From positions 42,501 through 106,500 of the forward strand of contig CATQIH010000012.1 of assembly GCA_958296015.1 (NCBI GenBank): 64,000 bases of DNA. The letters are read 5' to 3'. Shown piece after piece: positions 55,311 to 62,113 of the stretch (position 1 is its first letter; each line of letters starts with the position of its first letter). The notes below the pieces were generated by a model. The model saw only the letters and a program-made list of their open reading frames with translations. It ran no database searches and was not told the DNA's origin. The position numbers and the translations under genes are program-made. The stretch is from Cyclobacteriaceae bacterium (GTDB lineage Bacteria > Bacteroidota > Bacteroidia > Cytophagales > Cyclobacteriaceae).

Positions 55311-55378
55311 TCTTTGGTAGTGCAGGCTATATACGCTGCCTGTCAATAGAGACTATTTATCTTAAAGGTTACGTTGCT

Positions 55379-55909
55379 ATGAAAAAACTTAAAAATGAAG
55401 AGCTGGACCGGCTCACGGTAGAAGCGTTCAAAAAAGAGAAGAAGCAGCCGGTGGTGCTGGTGCTCGACAACGTCCGCAGTATGAACAACGTAGGCTCCGC
55501 TTTTCGTACCGCCGATGCTTTTCTGACAGAAAAGATATACCTGTGCGGCATCACAGCCCAGCCACCCCACCGCGATATTCATAAAACAGCCCTGGGAGCA
55601 ACCGACTCCGTAGCATGGGAGCACCGGCAGGATGTGGTGGCACTGCTACAGGAACTGAAAGAAGACGGATATACGATTATTTGTATAGAACAGGCCGATG
55701 AAAGTGTGCCGCTACAGGATTTTATGGCCTATAAAGATACTAAATACTGCCTGGTATTTGGCAATGAGGTAGTGGGTGTGAGCGATGAGGCAGTAAACAT
55801 GTCAGATACCTGCCTGGAAATCCCGCAGTTTGGCACCAAACACTCCCTCAACATCTCCGTTAGCATCGGCATCGTGCTATGGGATTTCTTTAGAAAGCTG
55901 ATGGATTAA
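55379..55909 (+). CDS. TrmH/SpoU-family RNA methyltransferase
   Basis: A 176-residue SPOUT methyltransferase, which 2'-O-methylates ribose in tRNA or rRNA. Motif 1 is VVLVLDNVRSMNNVGSAFRTADAF, motif 2 CLVFGNEVVGVSDEA and motif 3 LEIPQFGTKHSLNISVSIGIVLWDF; all three are intact and the knotted C-terminal fold is therefore expected. No separate RNA-binding domain is present. The specific target base is not predictable. It starts 69 bases after the 23-bp array. Confidence 0.92.
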   Translation: MKKLKNEELDRLTVEAFKKEKKQPVVLVLDNVRSMNNVGSAFRTADAFLTEKIYLCGITAQPPHRDIHKTALGATDSVAWEHRQDVVALLQELKEDGYTIICIEQADESVPLQDFMAYKDTKYCLVFGNEVVGVSDEAVNMSDTCLEIPQFGTKHSLNISVSIGIVLWDFFRKLMD

Positions 55910-55937
55910 AAAATATAGATCGTATAACCGCAAAATA

Positions 55938-55967
55938 TTGCGGCTCCAGCCTGGAAGATTACCTTTG
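55938..55967 (+). promoter_or_regulatory. promoter ahead of the Nudix gene
   Basis: TTG at 55938-55940, a 19-base spacer and TACCTTTG at 55960-55967, a full match to the Bacteroidota pattern. Transcription would start near 55974, which favours the ATG at 55981 over that at 55972. The -33 element is part of a 16-base palindrome CCGCAAAATATTGCGG (55928-55943). Confidence 0.65.
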
Positions 55968-55980
55968 CAGCATGGAAGAT

Positions 55981-56520
55981 ATGAACAACCCGTGGCAGCA
56001 ACTAAGCCGTAAGAAAGTGTATGACAACCCGTGGATAGAAGTGTATGAAGACCAGGTGATCAACCCCAGGGGCGGACAAGGGATTTACGGGCAGGTAACT
56101 TTTAAAAACAAAGCCATTGGCATTGTTCCTTTGGATGAAGAGCAGTATACCTGGCTTGTAGGTCAGTACCGCTATACGCTCAATGAATACTCGTGGGAAA
56201 TACCCATGGGTGGCGGCGATAGTACCATTGACCCGCTGTTATCGGCCCAAAGAGAGCTGAAAGAAGAAACCGGGCTGTCTGCCAGTCGCTGGCAAAACAT
56301 TATGCGAATTCATACGTCCAACTCGGTAACAGACGAAGAGGGATTTATCTTCCTGGCACAGGAACTAACGCAAGGTGCTACGGAGTTTGATGAAACAGAA
56401 GACCTGGCAATCAGAAAGCTCAAACTCACCGAAGCTATCGAGATGGTGATGTCGGGCAAAATTACAGATGCCATCAGCATCGCTGGTCTGTTGAAAATAG
56501 CCAGAATGCTTGATTTGTAA
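55981..56520 (+). CDS. Nudix hydrolase
   Basis: About 179 residues from MNNPWQQLSRKKVYDNPW; a Met three codons earlier lies at the predicted transcription start. The Nudix box reads GGGDSTIDPLLSAQRELKEETGL (about residues 77-99) with the conserved REL.EE core, so it should hydrolyse a nucleoside diphosphate linked to another group and require Mg. The YDNPWIEVYEDQVINP opening and the IPMGG segment resemble ADP-ribose/GDP-mannose pyrophosphatases, but the substrate is not certain. Confidence 0.92.
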   Translation: MNNPWQQLSRKKVYDNPWIEVYEDQVINPRGGQGIYGQVTFKNKAIGIVPLDEEQYTWLVGQYRYTLNEYSWEIPMGGGDSTIDPLLSAQRELKEETGLSASRWQNIMRIHTSNSVTDEEGFIFLAQELTQGATEFDETEDLAIRKLKLTEAIEMVMSGKITDAISIAGLLKIARMLDL

Positions 56521-56586
56521 AGATAAGAAGGATGTAAACGGGAAGACAGGAGGCTGGAGACCGGAAAATAGTATGCTGTAACTACT

Positions 56587-56740
56587 AGCTTCAGTTTGCA
56601 ACTGAAGCTTCCGATACTGTACTTCCTGGAGCGCGTTTGTAACGCCCGGCGTGGAACGCGTTATAAACGCGCTCCAGAGACTTTCTTTACTAGCTTCGGC
56701 AGCGGATTCCTAATGCTGGCTTCAGTCACAGACTGAAGCT
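56587..56740. repeat. GCTTCAG and GCGCGTTTGTAACGC palindromes
   Basis: Three structures in a 240-base gap. AGCTTCAG-TTTGCAA-CTGAAGCT is at 56587-56609. A large hairpin has arms CTGGAGCGCGTTTGTAACGC and GCGTTATAAACGCGCTCCAG around CCGGCGTGGAAC (56627-56676). GGCTTCAG-TCACAGA-CTGAAGC is at 56718-56740. The middle one shares GCGTTTGTAACGC and CCGGCGTGGA with the palindrome inside the 55.1 kb array; the outer ones match those at 35.4 and 36.6 kb. Confidence 0.8.
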
Positions 56741-56779
56741 AGTGGTGTTATTTATTTATTGTGTGTTCATTGTATTTAT

Positions 56780-58138
56780 ATGTCTCTTCAATCATACCAG
56801 ACACATTTTCGGAAGAACTTTTCTATAGCCTACCCGGTGATGCTAAGTCAGCTGGGTCATATCATGGTGGGTGTGGCTGATAGTATCATGGTGGGTCGGC
56901 TGGGTGCTCAACCGCTGGCCGCCGTTTCGCTGGCCAACAGCATCTTCTCTGTGGTACTGATGTTTGGCATTGGTGTGTCTATGGCCGTCACACCACTGGT
57001 AGCTACTGCCGATGGCGAAGGTGATCACAAGCGCGGCGGGCTGATCTTCAAACATGGGCTGCTTATCAATGCTATTCTGGGCGTGGTATTGTGTGTGCTG
57101 GTGGTAGCGGCATCGTTTCTGCTATACAGCTTCGGGCAGCCGCCGGCAGTAGTAGACCTTACCATACCCTACCTAGCGATCATTGCCATGTCTCTGATCC
57201 CTTTTATGTTCTTCCAGTCTTATAAACAGTATGCGGAAGGGCTGTCTTTCACGCGGGTGGCGATGTATATCACCGTATCTGCCAATTTGCTCAACGTACT
57301 TTTCAACTACCTGCTCATCTATGGCAAATGGGGGTTCCCCGCACTGGGACTGAATGGCGCAGGCTGGGCAACGTTATTTTCCAGGGTGATGATGGGCATT
57401 GCCATGATGGTGTATGTAGTAGGTACTCCCTGGTACAAGGCAAGAAAGACACAGATCAAAGGCTTTAGCAAAGCACTCATGCGGCGGTTGCTGGCTATTG
57501 GTATCCCTACGGCCATGCAGTACGTTTTTGAGGTAGGTGCTTTCAGTTTTGCCTCTATCATGATGGGCTGGATAGGCACCAAAGCACTTGCCGCACACCA
57601 GATAGCTCTCAACCTGGCTGCCATCAGCTACATGGTGGCTACCGGACTGGCTGCTGCGGCTACCGTCCGAATCGGCAACCAACTGGGCAAAAAGGACATA
57701 CACAATATGCGAAGAGCAGGGTTCACCTCGCTTATTATGGCCTGGGGACTGATGGCTTTCTCCGCCGTCCTGTTTATTGTGTTCAGGCACATACTGCCTG
57801 CCCTGTACATCGATGATGTGGAAGTGATAGAACTGGCCGCTTCTCTGCTGGTCATTGCTGCTTTCTTTCAGCTATCGGATGGCTCTCAGGCAATAGGGCT
57901 GGGCCTGCTAAGAGGTATGGCCGATGTGAAGCTTCCGACGGTTATTACACTGTTTGCCTATTGGGTGGTAGCTTTGCCGCTGGGCTATTGGCTGGCATTT
58001 AGGGTTGGCCTGGGTCCTCAGGGTGTTTGGATTGGGCTTCTGATTGGCCTTTCTATCTCAGCGGTTCTTTTACTCTTCCGTTTCGATATATCAAGCAAAA
58101 GAATATTGAGGCGGCACCAGGCCAGTGCTAAGTTTTAA
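56780..58138 (+). CDS. MATE-family efflux transporter
   Basis: About 452 residues from MSLQSYQTHFRKNF; an in-frame TTG lies seven codons earlier. Twelve hydrophobic segments form two related halves, each with the MATE opening seen as FSIAYPVMLSQLGHIMVGVADSIMVGRLG and ALMRRLLAIGIPTAMQYVFEVGAF. Sodium- or proton-driven export of drugs or metabolites is the family role. The substrate is unknown. Its stop overlaps the open frame of the next gene by 14 bases. Confidence 0.93.
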   Translation: MSLQSYQTHFRKNFSIAYPVMLSQLGHIMVGVADSIMVGRLGAQPLAAVSLANSIFSVVLMFGIGVSMAVTPLVATADGEGDHKRGGLIFKHGLLINAILGVVLCVLVVAASFLLYSFGQPPAVVDLTIPYLAIIAMSLIPFMFFQSYKQYAEGLSFTRVAMYITVSANLLNVLFNYLLIYGKWGFPALGLNGAGWATLFSRVMMGIAMMVYVVGTPWYKARKTQIKGFSKALMRRLLAIGIPTAMQYVFEVGAFSFASIMMGWIGTKALAAHQIALNLAAISYMVATGLAAAATVRIGNQLGKKDIHNMRRAGFTSLIMAWGLMAFSAVLFIVFRHILPALYIDDVEVIELAASLLVIAAFFQLSDGSQAIGLGLLRGMADVKLPTVITLFAYWVVALPLGYWLAFRVGLGPQGVWIGLLIGLSISAVLLLFRFDISSKRILRRHQASAKF

Positions 58139-58172
58139 GTATCTGGCAGATGTATCCATAAAACAACGTCCT

Positions 58173-58931
58173 ATGCGTATAGACTTATCTGATCAGAAAA
58201 TACTTGTCACCGGTGCCAGTAGAGGTATCGGACAAGCCATTGCCAGGCAGCTGGCAGAAGCCGGTGCGCAGGTGGCTGTGCATTTCAACCGCAACGCAGA
58301 TACAGCCCAGCATGTAGCTGACGACATCCGGCACGGTGCCCTCACTTTTCAGGCAGACCTATCAAAGCCTGTGGAGGTAGTGCAGTTGTTTGACAACGTG
58401 CTGGCTAGATTTGGCAGCATCGATTGCCTGGTCAATAATGCGGGTATTGCTCTGGGCACAAGTATAGATAGCGATGATATTGCCTTTACCGATAGCTGGT
58501 CTAAGACCATGCTCGTCAACCTGCACGCTACCGGGTTGCTTTGCAAAAAAGCCATCAACCATTTTACAACAAACGGTGGCGGCAGAATTATCAACATAGC
58601 CTCAAGGGCGGCCTTTCGTGGAGATACCGGCGACTACCTTGCCTATGCTGCGTCTAAAGGTGGCGTAGTGTCGCTTACCCGTTCTATTGCCCGGGCGTTT
58701 GGCAAAGAAGGTATCAAAGCTTTTACGGTGGCACCAGGCTTTACCCGTACAGATATGGCAGAAGATTTTATACAAAAGTATGGAGAAACCTATGTAAAAT
58801 CGGATATTGCACTCACTACGCTCACGCAGCCCGAAGATATAGCACCTACTGTGGCTTTTCTGGCAAGTGGCTATGCCGACCATGCCACCGGCACCACCAT
58901 CGATATCAACGCAGGGAGCTATATGCATTAA
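58173..58931 (+). CDS. short-chain dehydrogenase/reductase
   Basis: About 252 residues from MRIDLSDQKILVTGAS; the frame opens 16 codons earlier inside the MATE gene. TGASRGIGQA (about 13-22), NNAG (about 88-91), the Ser in IASRAA and YAASKGG supply cofactor and catalytic residues; the Asn in HFNRN after beta-2 suggests NADP(H). The C-terminal TGTTIDINAGSYMH is typical. The order MATE, SDR, membrane pair on one strand with short gaps suggests an operon. Similar to FabG-like reductases, but the substrate is not known. Confidence 0.9.
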   Translation: MRIDLSDQKILVTGASRGIGQAIARQLAEAGAQVAVHFNRNADTAQHVADDIRHGALTFQADLSKPVEVVQLFDNVLARFGSIDCLVNNAGIALGTSIDSDDIAFTDSWSKTMLVNLHATGLLCKKAINHFTTNGGGRIINIASRAAFRGDTGDYLAYAASKGGVVSLTRSIARAFGKEGIKAFTVAPGFTRTDMAEDFIQKYGETYVKSDIALTTLTQPEDIAPTVAFLASGYADHATGTTIDINAGSYMH

Positions 58932-58937
58932 AAGATT

Positions 58938-59357
58938 ATGGATGTATTAAGAATAGAACCCTGGATGCGGGGCTTGTTGCTTTTAGCTGGTTTTTACAAC
59001 ATAGGGTGGGGGATATTCATCAACCAGTTTCCCGATGCATTCTATCAATGGATCACCATGACGACCCGAGCAGCCCCTCCACTGATATTCTGGCAGGGTG
59101 CGGGAGTGCTGGGGTTTGGGGTAGCCTATATCCTGGTGGCCATGTATCCGCGGAAATTGTGGTTTTTGCTGGCCATAGGCATACTTTCCAAGCTGTTTGG
59201 TGCCGTAGGGTTCTACTGGATTGTGATGGAGCGCACGATCAATAAAAAGTATCTGTTTCACCTGATCATGAATGACTTGATATGGCTCATTCCGTTTGCT
59301 ATCATCTTTTGGAGGATGCTTGCCATTAGAAAACTTAAACAAGAACATACAGCATGA
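58938..59357 (+). CDS. small four-helix membrane protein
   Basis: A 139-residue integral membrane protein with four hydrophobic segments (about 11-30, 45-65, 72-92 and 105-125). It is visibly related to the first 130 residues of the next gene: both share the pattern of a WM..LL.LAG..N..WG opening, FPD..F.W, and later LI.NDLIWL or FAKDLIWLGP. It lies six bases after the SDR stop, and its own stop overlaps the next start by four bases (ATGA). No known family could be named. Confidence 0.75.
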   Translation: MDVLRIEPWMRGLLLLAGFYNIGWGIFINQFPDAFYQWITMTTRAAPPLIFWQGAGVLGFGVAYILVAMYPRKLWFLLAIGILSKLFGAVGFYWIVMERTINKKYLFHLIMNDLIWLIPFAIIFWRMLAIRKLKQEHTA

Positions 59358-60286
59358 AGCAGTTTCCCGAATGGGCATCCATGATGTTAAAACTGGCCGG
59401 TGTGACTAATGCCTTCTGGGGTCTTACGCTTGCGCTGTTTCCGGATACACTGTTCCGGTGGGCAGGCATGGATGTGCCCCAATACCTGTTTCCCTGGCAG
59501 ATGATTGGTGTGATAGCCATTATATTTGGTGTGTTTTACTTTGCCGCAGCCTTTAATCCCCGGCGGCACATCATGATTATTGGCATGGGCTTCGTTGCTA
59601 AAATAACACAGCTGATCTTTGTGCTGGACCTTTGGAGCCAGGAAGTGCTTCCCCTAAAGCTGGTACTTTATTTCTTTGCCAAAGATTTGATATGGCTCGG
59701 GCCACTGGCTATTGTGCTGTACCTGGTGGCAAAAATGGAGCAGACACCCAGCAGTGCCTACCTTGGGCTTCCGTTGCCCGATGTGCTGGTAAGGGTGTAT
59801 ACAAATACCGGCGAAACGCTACAGCATCTAACTGATAAGCAACCGGCGTTGCTAGTGTTTCTGCGGCACTTTGGCTGTAGCTCCTGTCATCAGGCACTGA
59901 TAGAGCTCAGCGACAAACGTACAATGATTGAAAAAAACGGGGTGAAGATCATCGTAGTACATATGGCCTCCTATGAAGATGCGCGTTACTATTTGTCGCA
60001 ATACGGCCTTCGGGATATGCTCAACGTCAGCGATCCAAACTGCGATCTTTACACCATATTTGGCCTACACAGCATGTCGCTGCGGCAGCTGTTTCGGCTA
60101 AAATACCTGCAATTTCTAGTAAAACCAGATAGCCTGCGTCGTCAGCACTTTGACAGGACAGTAGGCGATCATTACCGGATGCCGGGTGTATTTTTGGTGT
60201 ATAAAGGAGAATTGCTGAAAGCATACAAACACGAATATATCCATGATCAACCAGACCTGGTATCGCTGGCAAGTATAGAAGTGTAG
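59354..60286 (+). CDS. membrane domain fused to a peroxiredoxin-like (AhpC/SelL) domain
   Basis: A 310-residue protein. Residues 1-130 are a paralogue of the preceding gene with four hydrophobic segments. Residues about 145-300 form a thioredoxin-fold domain of the PRXL2/SelL-like AhpC-TSA group, with LRHFGCSSCHQAL near residues 172-185 (a CxxC pair), then IIVVHMASYEDARYYLSQYGL and the later GVFLVYKGELLKAY strand. The domain should face the cytoplasm or periplasm depending on helix orientation, which I cannot fix. It is the last gene of the run. Confidence 0.8.
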   Translation: MKQFPEWASMMLKLAGVTNAFWGLTLALFPDTLFRWAGMDVPQYLFPWQMIGVIAIIFGVFYFAAAFNPRRHIMIIGMGFVAKITQLIFVLDLWSQEVLPLKLVLYFFAKDLIWLGPLAIVLYLVAKMEQTPSSAYLGLPLPDVLVRVYTNTGETLQHLTDKQPALLVFLRHFGCSSCHQALIELSDKRTMIEKNGVKIIVVHMASYEDARYYLSQYGLRDMLNVSDPNCDLYTIFGLHSMSLRQLFRLKYLQFLVKPDSLRRQHFDRTVGDHYRMPGVFLVYKGELLKAYKHEYIHDQPDLVSLASIEV

Positions 60287-60291
60287 GGCTT

Positions 60292-60822
60292 TCAGGTAAG
60301 GTAAATATCCAGCAAGCCTTCGGGAAGATCGGTGATTACGAGCTTTTCTGCCTTGTTGACTTCCAGCACAACATCATCGGCAATTGGGATGAGCACTTCC
60401 TGTTGCTTATATTCCATCGCGATCAGGTCCTGGCTATTGCTGCCGTACACGTCTTTCACAATGCCCAAAGTGCCTGCTTGCTTATCTTGCACCGTAAATC
60501 CTATGATCTCATGGTAATAATATTGCTCATCTGTTAGCGTAGGAAGCTGGTTGAGTGGGAGATACACTTCGGCTTTGATCAGGTCTTCTGCCTGCTCAAT
60601 GCTGTTTATATCTTCAAATTTGACGATCGTCTTGTTATCTTGAATACTGATGTGCTCCACAAAAAAAGGAACCAGTGTTCCTGCTTTGGGAAGCAAAAGA
60701 AACACTGATTCCAGATTCTGGTAATCTTCCGGGAAATCGACATCCAGGAAGAAGTTAAGCTCACCCTGCAAACCGTGAGGCTTTACGATGTATCCTAGCT
60801 GATAATAATCATCAGGCTGCAT
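60292..60822 (-). CDS. rimM: ribosome maturation factor RimM
   Basis: A 176-residue factor that helps assemble the head of the 30S subunit and binds S19. The N-terminal RimM domain (YYQLGYIVKPHGLQGELNFF, then FFVEHI) and the C-terminal PRC-barrel-like domain (YYYHEIIGFTV, LIPIADDVVLEVN) are intact. It follows rpsP by 18 bases on the same strand, the standard gene order. Its stop lies five bases from the convergent redoxin gene. Confidence 0.95.
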   Translation of the reverse strand: MQPDDYYQLGYIVKPHGLQGELNFFLDVDFPEDYQNLESVFLLLPKAGTLVPFFVEHISIQDNKTIVKFEDINSIEQAEDLIKAEVYLPLNQLPTLTDEQYYYHEIIGFTVQDKQAGTLGIVKDVYGSNSQDLIAMEYKQQEVLIPIADDVVLEVNKAEKLVITDLPEGLLDIYLT

Positions 60823-60840
60823 ACAGTAGGGATTAATGAT

Positions 60841-61758
60841 TTATTCTGAAGCCTTTTCTTTGTTCTCTGTTTCGGCAGGCTTTTCTTCATCAGCTGTTGC
60901 TTCTTCAGCAGGCGATGGTTCGTCGGTTGTTGCCTCAGCAGCCTTAGCAGATGTCTCTTCAGCGGGCACTTCTTCAGAAGGTGTTGCTTCGGCAGATGCT
61001 TCCTCGGTAGTCGTTGCCTCGGCAGGCTTTTCTTCGGTAGCCTTAGCAGTTGTTTCTTCAACAGATGTTGCTTCGGCAGAGGCATCCTCAACAAGTTTTT
61101 CTTCGGTAGAAATTGCTTCGGCAGGTGTTGTTTCAGCCGTCGCTGTTTCAACAGGTGCTTCCTCGGTAGTCGTCGCCTCAATAGTTGTCTCTTCAGCAGA
61201 CGCTTCTTCCGTGGCTGTCTCGTCTTCAACAGCTTCTTCGCTACTTTCTTCGGGTTCACCTCTGGCAATTCTGGCGGCTTCTACAGCAGCAGCCTCGAGT
61301 GCTTTCTGTTTTTCCAGACGCTCCTGCGTACGGGCTTCTTTCACCTTGGTTTCAGCATCCATTCTGGCTTTCTTCTCATCCTCACGTTTCTTGGTGAGTG
61401 AGTCTACTTGGCCGGAAATCTGCTGCTCTTTGGTGTTGCTCCAAGTTTCAAACTTCTTATCAGCATCTTCCTGCGTAATAGCTCCTTTCTGCACACCGAT
61501 CTGCAAATGCTTCTTGAGCATAATGCCGCGGTAAGAAAGGATAGCACGCATGGTATCTGTAGGTTTGGCACCCTTTAATATCCAATCAAGTGCTTTTTCA
61601 TCGTTGAGCTCGATGCTGGCGGGAGTGGTATTAGGATTGTATTGTCCTAGTTTTTCAATAAAGCGACCATCACGGGGTGATCTGGCATCTGCTACGATCA
61701 CGTCGTAAATGGCCATTTTTTTGCGTCCTCGACGCGCTAATCTGATTTTTACTGCCAT
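60841..61758 (-). CDS. rpsP: 30S ribosomal protein S16 with a long acidic extension
   Basis: The ATG at 61758 starts [20 protein letters not shown], the family start; the frame opens 44 codons earlier without meaning. S16 proper ends near residue 85 ([12 protein letters not shown]). About 220 residues follow: a charged helical coiled coil (about 100-165, [23 protein letters not shown]) and then a low-complexity tail of Glu, Ala and Thr repeats such as [17 protein letters not shown]. Bacteroidota S16 proteins often have a tail, but at 305 residues this is notably long. The frame is intact, so the tail is real. It is co-transcribed with rimM. Confidence 0.93.
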   Translation of the reverse strand: MAVKIRLARRGRKKMAIYDVIVADARSPRDGRFIEKLGQYNPNTTPASIELNDEKALDWILKGAKPTDTMRAILSYRGIMLKKHLQIGVQKGAITQEDADKKFETWSNTKEQQISGQVDSLTKKREDEKKARMDAETKVKEARTQERLEKQKALEAAAVEAARIARGEPEESSEEAVEDETATEEASAEETTIEATTTEEAPVETATAETTPAEAISTEEKLVEDASAEATSVEETTAKATEEKPAEATTTEEASAEATPSEEVPAEETSAKAAEATTDEPSPAEEATADEEKPAETENKEKASE

Positions 61759-61854
61759 ATTAAAATAAAGTTTAACATTTATGGAACACGTCCATGTCGA
61801 GTGTATCATGCAAAACATTCCATGCAGGACACACCCATTTGTTACAAAAGAGTG

Positions 61855-61862
61855 CAAAGATA
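61855..61862 (-). promoter_or_regulatory. -7 box of the rpsP-rimM operon
   Basis: Minus-strand TATCTTTG matches TAnnTTTG about 100 bases before the rpsP ATG. A -33 TTG is not clear. The resulting leader of about 90 bases holds repeated CATGGA/TGCATG words but no convincing hairpin. Confidence 0.45.
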
Positions 61863-61975
61863 CTTGTTTTTGTGTGACTTGCTTAAGCATCCCGACTTTT
61901 TTTGTAGTAAAGGCTGATTTTATTTTCGTAGCCTTTGCATCAGCTTCACTTGTTTATTAGAATCTATCAACCATT

Positions 61976-62041
61976 ATGAAAAGGAGTTTTATCATAATGA
62001 TATGCTTGTCGTTGTGTTTTTTCAATTATGCAGCCTTTTGA
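61976..62041 (+). other. short signal-peptide-like frame
   Basis: Twenty-one codons from an ATG encode KRSFIIMICLSLCFFNYAAF and then a stop. This looks like a signal peptide whose mature part is missing. It is in frame with, and 138 bases before, the next gene, so it may be a duplicated or decayed 5' end. It could also be chance. Confidence 0.25.
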
Positions 62042-62113
62042 GCTGGTGGCCTTTCTTTTGCACAATACCCAGCTTACACTATTCTATTGTTTAAACTAAC
62101 GGCTTCAAATTGT

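Noticed and set aside
61759-61890. N-terminal extension of S16 before the MAVKIRL start
   Set aside because: The extra residues have no resemblance to S16, and the -7 box at 61855 lies inside this stretch, so it is leader rather than coding.
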